Below, in pieces: positions 34,798 to 43,339 of a DNA stretch of 64,000 bases (position 1 is the first letter of the stretch; every line of letters begins with the position of its first letter). This DNA is from JAIBJN01 sp963775625 (lineage in GTDB: Bacteria > Actinomycetota > Thermoleophilia > Gaiellales > Gaiellaceae). The notes beneath the pieces were generated by a model. The model ran no database searches. It was not told the origin of the DNA and saw only the letters and a program-made list of their open reading frames with translations. Position numbers and translations under genes: made by a program. The stretch lies in contig CAVZJM010000002.1 in NCBI GenBank assembly GCA_963775625.1, forward strand, positions 535,690 to 599,689, in the 5' to 3' direction.

Positions 34798-35769
34798 TCA
34801 GGCACTGGTTCCGCTCCCGTGGCCTCCGCTGCGATCGGAGCCGGACGTCGCTCCCGAAAGGCTCGTGAACCAGTCGAAGGTGCGGCGGAGCCCCTCGGCC
34901 AGCGGTACCTCGGGCATATATCCGAGCCGCGTCCGTGCCTTCTCGATCGCCGAGTAGTTGCGCAGGATCTCACCGGCGCGTGGAGGCTCGCGCCTGACGA
35001 CCGGCTCTCGGCCGGCCACCTCGCCGAGGAGCGACACGAGCTTGCTCACGCTCGTCTCGACTCCGCTGGCCAGCTGGAAGATCTCTCCGCCGACACCCTC
35101 TGCGGTCGCGGCGCCGAGGAGCCCTGCTGCGAGGTCGGTGACGTACACGAAGTCCCGTGTCTGCGCGCCGTCGCCGTAGACGACGAGCTCCTCGTCTGCG
35201 AGCAGGCGCCTGATGAAGAGCGGGATCACGTTCGACTTGTGCGCCGACCGCGGCCCGTAGGCGTTCGAAAAGCGTACGGCGATCGCGTCGAACCCGTACG
35301 CGCCGTGGAAGGCCGAGCAGTACGCCTCGCCTGTCGCCTTGCTCGCGCCGTACGGGGAGAGCGGGGCGACCGGCTTGTCCTCGCTCGCCGGGTAGGCGCC
35401 GGCGCCGAGCGGGGCATTGGAGGACGAGAAGACGAGGCGAGCCGCTCCCGCCTTGCGAGCTGCCCACAGCGCCGACAGCGTTCCGCGGGCATTGAGGTCG
35501 AAATCCGCGAACGGGTCTTCGATCGAGGGGACGACACCGGTGCCTGCGGCGAGGTGGAAGACGAGCTCGCTACCGGCCGCCGCGCGCTCCAGCGACTCGA
35601 CGTCGCGCACGTCTCCCTCGATCAGCTCGGCGTCCGTACCGTCCAGGTTGGCCGAGCTCCCGGTCGAGAGGTCGTCGAAAACGCACACGGCGTAGCCTCG
35701 CTCGACGAGCAGTCGCACGAGCGTCGAGCCGATGAACCCGGCGCCGCCGGTGACGAGCACCCTCCGCAC
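34798..35769 (-). CDS. NAD-dependent epimerase/dehydratase (UDP-glucose 4-epimerase-like)
   Basis: 323 residues, extended short-chain dehydrogenase. VTGGAGFIGSTLVRLL at ~6-21, FDDLSTGSSANLDG, VFHLAAGTGV at ~70, VFSSSNAPLGAG at ~112-123, YGASKATGEAYC at ~140-151 with catalytic Tyr-x3-Lys, and RFSNAYGPR. Sequence shape matches NDP-hexose epimerases; substrate (UDP-Glc/Gal or uronate forms) not certain. Lies head-to-tail between two sulfotransferase genes, so it probably supplies a precursor sugar that is later sulfated. Confidence 0.85.
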   Translation of the reverse strand: MRRVLVTGGAGFIGSTLVRLLVERGYAVCVFDDLSTGSSANLDGTDAELIEGDVRDVESLERAAAGSELVFHLAAGTGVVPSIEDPFADFDLNARGTLSALWAARKAGAARLVFSSSNAPLGAGAYPASEDKPVAPLSPYGASKATGEAYCSAFHGAYGFDAIAVRFSNAYGPRSAHKSNVIPLFIRRLLADEELVVYGDGAQTRDFVYVTDLAAGLLGAATAEGVGGEIFQLASGVETSVSKLVSLLGEVAGREPVVRREPPRAGEILRNYSAIEKARTRLGYMPEVPLAEGLRRTFDWFTSLSGATSGSDRSGGHGSGTSA

Positions 35770-35802
35770 TGGCGGCCGAGTGTATCTGCCGGGGCTACGC
35801 GA

Positions 35803-36744
35803 CTAACCGGCGCTGCCTGCCGCCCTGCGAGGCTCGAGCTCGCTCTGCCCCACAGCTCTCACCAGTGAAACTCCCGAGCCCCAGCCGAAGTCGCGGCCGA
35901 CGAGCCCTGCAAGCCTGGCGTTGGGCCCGGCGTAGCGCTGCTCGAGCTCGGCCCGCACGCGAGGATCGATCGGCGGGTAGGAGGCGTTGTTCCTGTGCTC
36001 GATCCTCTCGAACTGCCACGGGCGGACGCCGAGGAACTCGAGAATCTCCGCGTGGATCTCTGCCGGCTGGGCGAAGTAGTCCTCCGCGCGCACGACGAGG
36101 AGCTGCCTTCGGGGGAAGTACTCGAACCACCGCTCGAGCTGCTCGGCGTAGAGGCCGCGCCGGAAGTAGGCGCGGTGAAAATGGTGCCGGCGGTAGCGGC
36201 GGTTGCTGTCGATCAGCTCGTCGCTCCCGGCGAGCCGCTTCTCCTCAGCCTCGAGCGCGTCCTCGAACGAGAGCTTCTCGCGTCCCGCGCGGCGCCGGTG
36301 CTGGTAGTGCGAGTAGGCCCGGTCGGCAGGGTTGCGAAGGAGGGCGATCAGCTTGACGTTCGGGATCGACAGGGCGACCCGAAGGGGAACCTCCGGATGG
36401 AACAGGTAGTAGGGAGTCGACTCACCGGCGACGAGGTCGTGGCCGCGGCGCCGCGCCAGCTGTCGTCGAGCGGCGAGCGGGAAGAACGAGCGATACCAGT
36501 CGATGCCCTCGTGGAACCGCTTGTCGAAGAAGTGGACCTCCTTGCGGAGGACGACGAAGTCCTCGCCGGGGCTGGGGCCGACGATGTCTGGATGACGTCG
36601 CAGCGACGCCAGCAGAGTCGTCGTCCCCGCCCTCTGGGCTCCGATGATCAGGAAGCCGGGAAGGATGCGGGCGTGTCTCGTGGCGAGCCGGAAGCGGCGC
36701 CACGGACGAGAACTCGTTCGGCGACGCCGAGCCACGTCAATCAT
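35803..36744 (-). CDS. Sulfotransferase family protein 3 (heparan N-sulfotransferase-like)
   Basis: 313 residues. IIGAQRAGTTTLLASLRRHP at ~33-52 is the 5'-PAPS loop of the Sulfotransf_1/heparan NDST-like group; REVHFFD-type motif appears as RKEVHFFDKRF at ~67-77; GESTPYYLFHP at ~105; 3'-phosphate site LLRNPADRAYSHYQHRRR at ~135-152. Domain order and length match bacterial relatives of NDST and tyrosine-type enzymes that sulfate polysaccharides. The basic N-terminus (RRRRTSSRPWRRFR) suggests association with an anionic surface. Upstream palindrome around the start, TCATGATCATGATCAT-like, is AT-rich. Confidence 0.83.
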   Translation of the reverse strand: MIDVARRRRTSSRPWRRFRLATRHARILPGFLIIGAQRAGTTTLLASLRRHPDIVGPSPGEDFVVLRKEVHFFDKRFHEGIDWYRSFFPLAARRQLARRRGHDLVAGESTPYYLFHPEVPLRVALSIPNVKLIALLRNPADRAYSHYQHRRRAGREKLSFEDALEAEEKRLAGSDELIDSNRRYRRHHFHRAYFRRGLYAEQLERWFEYFPRRQLLVVRAEDYFAQPAEIHAEILEFLGVRPWQFERIEHRNNASYPPIDPRVRAELEQRYAGPNARLAGLVGRDFGWGSGVSLVRAVGQSELEPRRAAGSAG

Positions 36745-36799
36745 GATCAGATCATAACCGCCGGACGGAACAGTCCCAGCTTCGTCCGACCTGGCTCCA

Positions 36800-37624
36800 C
36801 TACGGATCCTCGAGCGCTACCTCGTCGGTGTCGGCCACGCCCAGGAACTGCCGGTAGGCGTCGATGACGGGGTCAGGCTCGTCTCGCATCTTCAGCCGAC
36901 CCTGGTGAATCCAGATCACCTCGTTGGCGAGCTCGCGGATGGACTTGAGCGCGTGGCTGACGACGAAGATCGTCCTTGCCTGGTCGCAGAGCTCACGCAT
37001 CTTGTCGAACGACTTGCGCTTGAAGCGTGCGTCGCCGACCGACAGAGCCTCGTCGATCAGGAGGATGTCGGGCTCCATGTTCACGGCCACTGAGAACGCG
37101 AGCCTGCCGTACATGCCGGACGAGTAGCGCCGCATGGGGATATCCATGAAGTCGTCGAGCTCGGCGAACTCCGTGATCTCGTCGTACTTCGCGTCGATCT
37201 CGGAACGGCTCAGACCCGCCGCGAGACCCCCGAGCACGACATTGTCCCGTCCGGTCAGGTCGCCGTTGAAGCCGACGCCCAGGGCGAGCAGCGTGCTCAC
37301 GCGCCCGTAGACCTCGACCCGGCCCTTGGTCGGAGGAACGATGCCTGCGAGGGTGCGCATCAAGGTCGACTTGCCCGCGCCGTTGACGCCGATGATGCCG
37401 ACGACCTTTCCGTGCGGGACCTCGAAGGAGACGTTCCGGACCGCCCGGATCTCGCGGAAGGTGCGCTTCCGGCGCCCGAGCCGCTTCAGATGCCCCTTCA
37501 GCGTCGGCCGCCTCTGGACGGTGGTCCGGTAGGTGACCGAGAGATCCTGGACTCTCACGGCCCAGCTGTTCTCCTCCGCGTGAGCGGGCTCGAGGGAGGT
37601 GGCCGGATCAGAGGCGGACTGCAA
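36800..37624 (-). CDS. ABC transporter ATP-binding protein of polysaccharide exporter (Wzt/TagH type)
   Basis: 274 residues from TTG at 37624 (ORF open to 37675). Walker A GVNGAGKST, the Q-loop region, signature YSSGMYGRLAF and Walker B ILLIDEALSVGD with the -SVGD- form typical of the KpsT/Wzt/TagH group. Lacks a C-terminal carbohydrate-binding extension, so it is the short KpsT/TagH kind. Overlaps the permease gene by 17 bases. Together they would export a lipid-linked glycan or teichoic-acid-like polymer from cytoplasm to surface. Confidence 0.9.
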   Translation of the reverse strand: MQSASDPATSLEPAHAEENSWAVRVQDLSVTYRTTVQRRPTLKGHLKRLGRRKRTFREIRAVRNVSFEVPHGKVVGIIGVNGAGKSTLMRTLAGIVPPTKGRVEVYGRVSTLLALGVGFNGDLTGRDNVVLGGLAAGLSRSEIDAKYDEITEFAELDDFMDIPMRRYSSGMYGRLAFSVAVNMEPDILLIDEALSVGDARFKRKSFDKMRELCDQARTIFVVSHALKSIRELANEVIWIHQGRLKMRDEPDPVIDAYRQFLGVADTDEVALEDP

Positions 37625-38480
37625 ACTCTCGCTCCCTCGAGATGAAGAGGAACCCGCCGACCACGAGCGCCGCAAGGGCCCACGCCACGCTTCCTGCGAG
37701 CAACCCGAGGCTCGGGGTCTGCCCCAGGTTCACGGCCTCGTTCAGGGAGGCGAGCATGGGGTAGAGCGGATTGACGTAGAGAATCCACATCAGGCGGTCC
37801 GGAACCTCGTCGGCGTAGTAGAGGATCGGGCAGGCGAAGATCCAGATGCGCAGGAAGAACGGCAGGAAGTTCCGGGTGTCGCGGAAGTAGACCTGGGCGG
37901 TCGCGACGAGCATCGTCATGCCGAGGGCGAAGCAGGTGATGAGCGCGAGGATCGGGAGCCCCCAGAGGATCTGCGGGGTGACGGGCAGTCCCGCGAAGGC
38001 GTGGATGACCGCGTAGATGACGAGGGTGGGAAGGAAGCGCATGATCGACGACATGACCGAGGAGAGCGGCAGAACGGCCCGCGGGAAGGCCGTGTTGAGG
38101 ATGAGCCGGCTGCCGCCGACGACCGAGTTGGACCCGGGCCTGATCGCGCCGCTCACCAGGCGGAAGGTGAAGACTCCGAGCATCAGGTGGGCGAGAAACT
38201 CGGGCCCCCGGCTGCCTCCTCGCACGATCGTCACGAGCATGAAGTAGGTGAGCCCGAGCAGCAGCGGGTTGAGGACGAGCCAGAGCTGGCCGAGCGCCGT
38301 GTTGTAGTTCTGGGCCCGGAGGTTGCCCCGGGCGAGCTCGAAGGCGAACTGTCGCCGCCGCCAGAGCTCGCGAATGTACGGCGGGAGGTCGGGAAGCCGC
38401 GTACGGTGGGGCTCGTAGACGTGCAGCTCGGACGTCAGCGCGTCTTGGCGCATGCCGCGGTGCTCCGCGACGGCGCTCAT
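37608..38480 (-). CDS. ABC-2 type polysaccharide exporter permease (Wzm/TagG type)
   Basis: 290 residues, six predicted membrane helices after an ~30-residue cytoplasmic start. Family features: amphipathic RRRQFAFELARGNLRAQ before TM1, LGQLWLVLNPLLLGLTYFML, then a periplasmic loop and KxxxPR-type segment LNTAFPRAVLPLSSV. Ends with the hydrophobic GFLFISREREFAVRL. Partner of the ATP-binding gene downstream. Transcribed away from the 90-base gap that separates it from the CDP-alcohol phosphotransferase gene. Confidence 0.9.
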   Translation of the reverse strand: MSAVAEHRGMRQDALTSELHVYEPHRTRLPDLPPYIRELWRRRQFAFELARGNLRAQNYNTALGQLWLVLNPLLLGLTYFMLVTIVRGGSRGPEFLAHLMLGVFTFRLVSGAIRPGSNSVVGGSRLILNTAFPRAVLPLSSVMSSIMRFLPTLVIYAVIHAFAGLPVTPQILWGLPILALITCFALGMTMLVATAQVYFRDTRNFLPFFLRIWIFACPILYYADEVPDRLMWILYVNPLYPMLASLNEAVNLGQTPSLGLLAGSVAWALAALVVGGFLFISREREFAVRL

Positions 38481-38571
38481 CGAGCCCCCGCGAGCCGCGT
38501 CGCCGGGGCGTTCGGCTTTGATCTCATCGGGTCCAGGTTAGTCGTTGTCCGCGGCGGGATGGTTTCCTCTG

Positions 38572-39339
38572 TCAGCGAAGGCGGTCGGACGTGAGGACGG
38601 CGATCAGGTGGCCGATCACCGCGATCCCGGCGGTGATCGCCAGCCCTACGACGAGAACGCGGCTGCCGACTAAATCTCCCGCCGCCGAGTCGACGATCGC
38701 CGCGGAGAGCGCCAAAAGCGACGCCTCGACCGCGTGGAAGGGCCGAAGGAAGGGCAGGAGCCGGATTCCCTCGCGGAGCGGAAGCCGGCTCGTGCCCGTA
38801 GCAGGCGCCTCGCCGGGAGCGTCCCGGACGGGCCTGCCGGATCGCGCCCGCGCCAGGCCGACCAGGTGGGTCTCGGCCTTCAGGAGCAGGATCAGGACCG
38901 CGACCAGGAGCCCGAGGGCGGTCCAGCCTCCGAGCGAGTCCCAGCCACCGTCCGCGCGCACTCCCAGGGCGGCTGGGAGCGCAGCCTCGGTCACGTAGTG
39001 GCCGAGCTGGTCGAGGTAGAGGCCCTTGGGCGAGAACGTTTGCCGCCAGCGCGCCACCTCGCCGTCGCAGCAGTCGAGCAGGAGCTGGAGCTGGACGAGC
39101 ACGACGGCGGCGAGCGCCGGCAGCACGCCGGGGAAGCTCAAGGCGAGCGCGGCCAGCAGCCCGACCGGGAGCATCAAGGCCGTCACCGCGTTCGCGCTCA
39201 GCCCGGTGGAGAGGAACATGCGCGTGACGTACGGCGACAGCCGGCGCATGTAGAGACGTCCCGCCCAGTGCTCCTCGCCGGAGCGCTGCAGGTGCGCCTC
39301 CGGCTGGATGACCGGGCGAAGCTCAGCGATCGAAGGCAC
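38572..39339 (-). CDS. CDP-alcohol phosphatidyltransferase family protein
   Basis: 255 residues from the GTG at 39339, six membrane helices. The family motif reads DCCDGEVAR, eight residues, G, three, D, three, H: the last Asp of the consensus is His (DQLGHY). The members use CDP-linked alcohols as donor. The neighbours upstream, a glycerol-1-phosphate-dehydrogenase-like enzyme and a nucleotidyltransferase, overlap or abut, suggesting they make its phosphoalcohol acceptor or CDP-activated donor. The His variant may still bind metal. Confidence 0.85.
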   Translation of the reverse strand: MPSIAELRPVIQPEAHLQRSGEEHWAGRLYMRRLSPYVTRMFLSTGLSANAVTALMLPVGLLAALALSFPGVLPALAAVVLVQLQLLLDCCDGEVARWRQTFSPKGLYLDQLGHYVTEAALPAALGVRADGGWDSLGGWTALGLLVAVLILLLKAETHLVGLARARSGRPVRDAPGEAPATGTSRLPLREGIRLLPFLRPFHAVEASLLALSAAIVDSAAGDLVGSRVLVVGLAITAGIAVIGHLIAVLTSDRLR

Positions 39340-40360
39340 TGACGAACGTGCGGACGCGGTCCGCGATCTCGACGTCGTCGAGCTCGAGGTGCTCGAGGAT
39401 CGTGTAGCGGTCCGGGCGGGTCGACGGGGCCAGGGCGACCGCGGCGCCGAACTCCTCCTCGGTGAGACCGAGGTCCCCGGGCAGCCGAGCCACGCCGTAC
39501 CGGCGGAAGGCCGCGTCGAGGTCGCCGAGCCAGGCGTCTTCCCGGAGGAACGAGGCGAACAGCGAGCCGACGGCGACCTGCTCGCCGTGGGCCGCCTTCC
39601 CCGGATGGAGGGCGTCGATCGCATGGGAGATCTCGTGGCAGGCGCCGCTGCACGGACGGCTGCTGCCCGCCGCGGCCATCGCCAGGCCGCTGAGCACGAG
39701 GGCCTCGGCGAGCGTGGTCAGGAACCCGTCCGAGAGGAGGTCGTCCGTCCGGTGCAGGAGGGACTCGGCACCCGACCGCGCGAACGACGCCGCGAGCCCG
39801 TCCACCGGCTCGTCGCGTTCGCGACCGGCGAGCTCCCAGTCGGCGACCGCGCTGAGGTTGCTGAGAGCGTCCCCGACACCCGACCGCAGCTGCTCGGGCG
39901 GGCAGCGCCGCACGTAGTCGAGGTCGACGACCACGGCAAGCGGGCCGTGGACGCCGTAGGAGCCCTTGTGGCCGTCGTGCTCGAGCGACGCGACGGGCGA
40001 CGCGATCCCGTCGTGGGCCAGGTTGGTGGCGACGGACACCATGGGGAGCCCGGTGAGCCCGGCTGCGTACTTGGCGACGTCGAGGGTGCGGCCGCCGCCG
40101 ATGCCGACGACCGCGTCGTAGGAGCCCTTCCGGAGCTGGTCCGCGAGGTCGAGCGCCGCCTGGAGGGTGCCTCCCTCAACGTTGAAGACGTCCGCGCTCT
40201 CGAGAACGGGGCGGATCACGGCGACGATCTCGTCGCCTTGTCCAGGTCCCACGACGACCGCCACCTGGCCGCCCGCCGATATGCGGCGGTCGCTGAGCAG
40301 CGCGGCCAGCGTCCCGACTGCGCCGCTGCCGACTTCCACCGCCAGCGGGCAGGCGATCAT
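39323..40360 (-). CDS. Iron-containing alcohol dehydrogenase, sn-glycerol-1-phosphate dehydrogenase-like (AraM/EgsA)
   Basis: 345 residues from the ATG at 40360. Motifs: GGGRTLDVAKYAA at ~97-109, NLAHDGIASPVASLEHDGHKGS, near the archaeal EgsA and Bacillus AraM pattern ASHDGIASP, DYVRRCPPEQLRSGVGDALSN with the metal Asp, and GACHEISHAIDALHP / AAHGEQVAVG with two metal His. By family it makes sn-glycerol-1-phosphate from dihydroxyacetone phosphate with NAD(P)H and metal. In bacteria such proteins feed G1P-type phospholipids or CDP-glycerol-like polymers. Flanked by a nucleotidyltransferase and a CDP-alcohol transferase. Confidence 0.85.
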   Translation of the reverse strand: MIACPLAVEVGSGAVGTLAALLSDRRISAGGQVAVVVGPGQGDEIVAVIRPVLESADVFNVEGGTLQAALDLADQLRKGSYDAVVGIGGGRTLDVAKYAAGLTGLPMVSVATNLAHDGIASPVASLEHDGHKGSYGVHGPLAVVVDLDYVRRCPPEQLRSGVGDALSNLSAVADWELAGRERDEPVDGLAASFARSGAESLLHRTDDLLSDGFLTTLAEALVLSGLAMAAAGSSRPCSGACHEISHAIDALHPGKAAHGEQVAVGSLFASFLREDAWLGDLDAAFRRYGVARLPGDLGLTEEEFGAAVALAPSTRPDRYTILEHLELDDVEIADRVRTFVSAFDR

Positions 40361-40365
40361 GCGGG

Positions 40366-41098
40366 CTAGGACGGGAATGCGAGCTCCCTTGCGCGGGCGA
40401 GATCGGCGTGGTCGTCGACCTCCACCCAGTCGACGGCGCCGATCCCGGTGACGTGGATCTTCCCGCCTCGATCGGCCAGCTCCTGGAAGCCGTCCTCGTA
40501 GTAGAGCGACGGATCGCGCCGCCAGGTCGTCTCGAGCGCGTCCGTGAGCGGCTCGGCCGCGGCCGGCTCGATCAGGGCGAGCCCGATGTACTCGCCGGCC
40601 GCGCTCGCGGGGTCGATCAGCTTGTTGATGCGTGCGAGCGTCCCGTCCTCGGAGAGAAGGATCTTCATCTCCTCCTCGCCGAGCGGCTTCTCCCGGTCGA
40701 CCGCGAGCAGGACGTCCGGGCCCCGCGCCGCGAGCAGGCATCTCCTCGACGCTCCGGGGGTGCGCCGTGTCCCCGTTGACGAGCAGGGCGCCCTCCGCGA
40801 GGGCGTCCCGCGCCAGCCAGAGCGAGTAGGCGTTGTTCCACTCCTCGGCCCGCTCGTTGAACACGAGCTCGAGGCGCACGTCGTGCAGGCGCTCGAGGTC
40901 GGCTGCGCGCTCCTCGACCCGCTCGGCGGCGAACCCGGTCACGACGACGACCTCCTCGATGCCGGCGGCACGCAGGTTCGCCAGGGCGAGGTCGAGGATC
41001 GTGCGGCCGTCGTTCAGGGGCAGGAGCGTCTTCGGCAGCGCCTCGGTCAGCGGATGAAGCCGCCGTCCGGGCCCTGCCGCGAGCACCAGGCCCTTCAT
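40366..41098 (-). CDS. Sugar-phosphate/polyol-phosphate nucleotidyltransferase (one frameshift)
   Basis: About 244 residues after removing one extra base near 40740. N-terminal part: MKGLVLAAGPGRRLHPLTEA with the nucleotide-binding signature, PKTLLPLNDGRTI, VVVTGFAAERVEE, and LLVNGDTAHP (metal-binding Asp). After the break: VLLAVDREKPLGEEE, MKILLSEDGTLARINK, SLYYEDGFQEL and WVEVDDHADLARAREL. This is the pattern of inositol/choline/glycerol-phosphate cytidylyltransferases and other NTP transferases; CTP is likely from the CDP-alcohol gene downstream but not proven. Divergently transcribed from a GT2 gene across an 88-base gap. Confidence 0.82.
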
Positions 41099-41186
41099 AC
41101 TGCGCCCCAGCGCGCCGGTGCCATCCGCGGGGTTCTATCACGACCGCCGGGAGGAACCCCTGCGATCATGCCGTGCGGAGAGCGGG

Positions 41187-42173
41187 ATGACGGTCGAGAC
41201 GGACAGACGCACTGCACGGTCGTGCTTCATCATCGCCACGCGGAACCGGCACGACGAGCTCGTCGAGACGGTTCGGAGCCTGGTGGAGCAGACCGTGCTT
41301 CCGGAGCAGCTCTGCATCGTCGACTCGAGCGAGGAGCCGCTGCGACGCGCCGAGATCGAGCAGCGCTGCGCCGAGGCCGGGATCTCACTCGACTACGTCC
41401 ATCCGGCCTCTCGCGGGCTCACCGTCCAGCGCAACGTCGGCATCGACCGGACGACCGGCGACCCGGTGTTCCTGATCGACGACGACGTCTCGCTCGCCCC
41501 TGACGTCCACGAGGAGATCCTCGCCGAGTACGGCCGCTGGGGCCCGGAGCTCGGCGGCGTGCGGGGAGAACCGGTCCACCCTCCGAGCCCGGGCCGGCTG
41601 ACGATCCTCTGGCGCAGGGTGTTCGGCATGGGGGGCTGGTGGCCCGAGGGGAGCGGGAAGATGCGCCCGGGGTTCTTCGTCGAGGGCGTGGCGTCATCGG
41701 AGTCCGTGCGGAGGATCGAGTACTCCAACGGGTGGTTCATGTCCTACCGGCGCGAGGTCTTCGAGCACGAGCGGTTCGACGAGAAGCTCGCGGGCTACGC
41801 GTTCAAGGAGGACGTCGACTTCTCCTACCGGGTCGTGAAGCGCGGCTACGTCCTCGTCCAGACGCCGAGGGCGCGGATCCTCCACCGCAAGAGCTCGTCG
41901 GAGCGGCTGACGTCCTTCGACCAGCAACGCATGGCGCTGGCGAACCAGTTCTACCTCCACCGGAAGAACATGCCCCAGACGCCGCGCTACAGAGCCGCCC
42001 TCTGGTGGGCGCTCATCGGGACGCTCCCGCTCAACGTCGGCAAGGTCGTGCAGACGCGCGACCGCGGCTTCCTGACGGGCTTCCTCGTCGGAGCGTGGGA
42101 GCAGGCGCGCGGGCGCGGGATCATCGACCCGGTCGCCGAGGACGAGCGAAGGGCCCGGGAGCACCGCGCCTAG
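41187..42173 (+). CDS. GT2 family glycosyltransferase
   Basis: 328 residues from the ATG at 41187. Motifs: FIIATRNRHDELVETVRSL at ~14-32, CIVDSSEEPL at ~44, RGLTVQRNVGID at ~76, FLIDDDVSLAP at ~93-103 with the metal DDD, and the acidic catalytic-region NGWFMSYRREVFE and FKEDVDFSYRVV (ED-like pair) at ~185 and ~206. C-terminus is hydrophobic (ALWWALIGTLPLNVG). Donor and acceptor unknown. Convergent with the sulfotransferase gene next to it. Confidence 0.85.
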   Translation: MTVETDRRTARSCFIIATRNRHDELVETVRSLVEQTVLPEQLCIVDSSEEPLRRAEIEQRCAEAGISLDYVHPASRGLTVQRNVGIDRTTGDPVFLIDDDVSLAPDVHEEILAEYGRWGPELGGVRGEPVHPPSPGRLTILWRRVFGMGGWWPEGSGKMRPGFFVEGVASSESVRRIEYSNGWFMSYRREVFEHERFDEKLAGYAFKEDVDFSYRVVKRGYVLVQTPRARILHRKSSSERLTSFDQQRMALANQFYLHRKNMPQTPRYRAALWWALIGTLPLNVGKVVQTRDRGFLTGFLVGAWEQARGRGIIDPVAEDERRAREHRA

Positions 42174-42177
42174 CGGG

Positions 42178-43263
42178 CTAGACGGCTTCGCGACGCGCTG
42201 CCGACTCAACGGCTGAGCGCGGGTCGTCCTCAACCGAAACCGAGGCCAGCTCCTGCCTGTGCGTCACCAGCTTCTTGACGCGGTCCTTCCAGAGTGCCTT
42301 GCGCCGGCTGGCTGCCTGCCGCTTGCGTAGCGCGTGGAGCTCGCTCAAGAGCTCCGCAGGAGCCGAGACGCCGTCGGCGCTCGGCTCATATCCCCACCTA
42401 CGCATGAGTGGTGCGGTCGCCTCCTCGATGAACGCGATCTCAGGCGGCTCGAGCGCTTCTGTCCACGCCGTCATGCGTGAGGTGTCGATCGGCCGGGAGA
42501 GGTTGGAGTGGTAGCGCTCGCTACGGGTCTCCTCCAGCTCGTGGTACGAGAGCATCTGTTCGAATGCGGACCGATCGGTGGCCAATGCGGCGAACGACAC
42601 CGCTTCGGTCAGCGTCGACTCGGGATCCAAGATCAGCTCCTCGTAGGTCACGTCGAGCAGCTGGTCTGCGCGGAGCTTGGAGCGCCAGCGGTCGACCGCT
42701 GTGACCGAGCGTTCCCACAGCTCAACCGACGGAACGATGCTCCCGTCGTACCAACCGAGCTTGCGCAGGGACGCGACACACGCTCGCGGATCTCTGACGA
42801 CGTTGATGAAGTGAGCATTCGGGAAGAGATCCCAGATCGTCGCTATACGCGAGGCGTACATCGGCCGCTTGTCTCCCCAGCGCGGCTTGCCGTGCTTCTC
42901 GGCATACATGGCGAAACACGTCGCCAAGGCCGAGCCGAGCGTTGGCGGCGCCGCCACGACCCGCTCGATCGCCGTTTCGGGGTCGAGGCCCAAGCGGCGG
43001 GCGTCCGACTGATCGCGGGTGAAGATCCAACGTGCGAGCTTGCGCCTATTGGCGACCTCTTGCAGGTCACCGAACCTCGTGCGCTGTCGGAAGGCCTCGA
43101 GTACGAACCGTGTCTCGCGCGGTATGGCGAGCTCCGGGTGGCAGTGCAGCATCGTGCGCAGGAGCGTTGTCCCGGAACGGGGGCACCCGCCGATGATCAC
43201 AGGTCGACGCGAATCCCCTGAAAACGGCGAGAGCGAAGGAGAATCCGGCACGACTACCTCCAC
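42178..43263 (-). CDS. Sulfotransferase family protein 4
   Basis: 361 residues. VIIGGCPRSGTTLLRTMLHCHPEL at ~22-45 holds the PAPS loop; WGDKRPMYASRI at ~129; NVVRDPRACVASLRKLGWYDG at ~151-171 the 3'-phosphate Arg and Ser; DVTYEELILDP at ~202. A basic C-terminal helix (RKRQAASRRKALWKDRVKK) follows. Base composition from here to about 44150 is visibly less GC-rich than the flanks, so this gene and the next methyltransferase may be a later acquisition. Divergently arranged with the methyltransferase across a 76-base gap. Confidence 0.84.
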   Translation of the reverse strand: MEVVVPDSPSLSPFSGDSRRPVIIGGCPRSGTTLLRTMLHCHPELAIPRETRFVLEAFRQRTRFGDLQEVANRRKLARWIFTRDQSDARRLGLDPETAIERVVAAPPTLGSALATCFAMYAEKHGKPRWGDKRPMYASRIATIWDLFPNAHFINVVRDPRACVASLRKLGWYDGSIVPSVELWERSVTAVDRWRSKLRADQLLDVTYEELILDPESTLTEAVSFAALATDRSAFEQMLSYHELEETRSERYHSNLSRPIDTSRMTAWTEALEPPEIAFIEEATAPLMRRWGYEPSADGVSAPAELLSELHALRKRQAASRRKALWKDRVKKLVTHRQELASVSVEDDPRSAVESAARREAV

Positions 43264-43339
43264 GCCATGATCATAGTGACGATGGAAGCCGGCAGAGCAC
43301 GGTCCGTCGGCTCGGGCTCGTCGTGGCTACGATCAGCGC

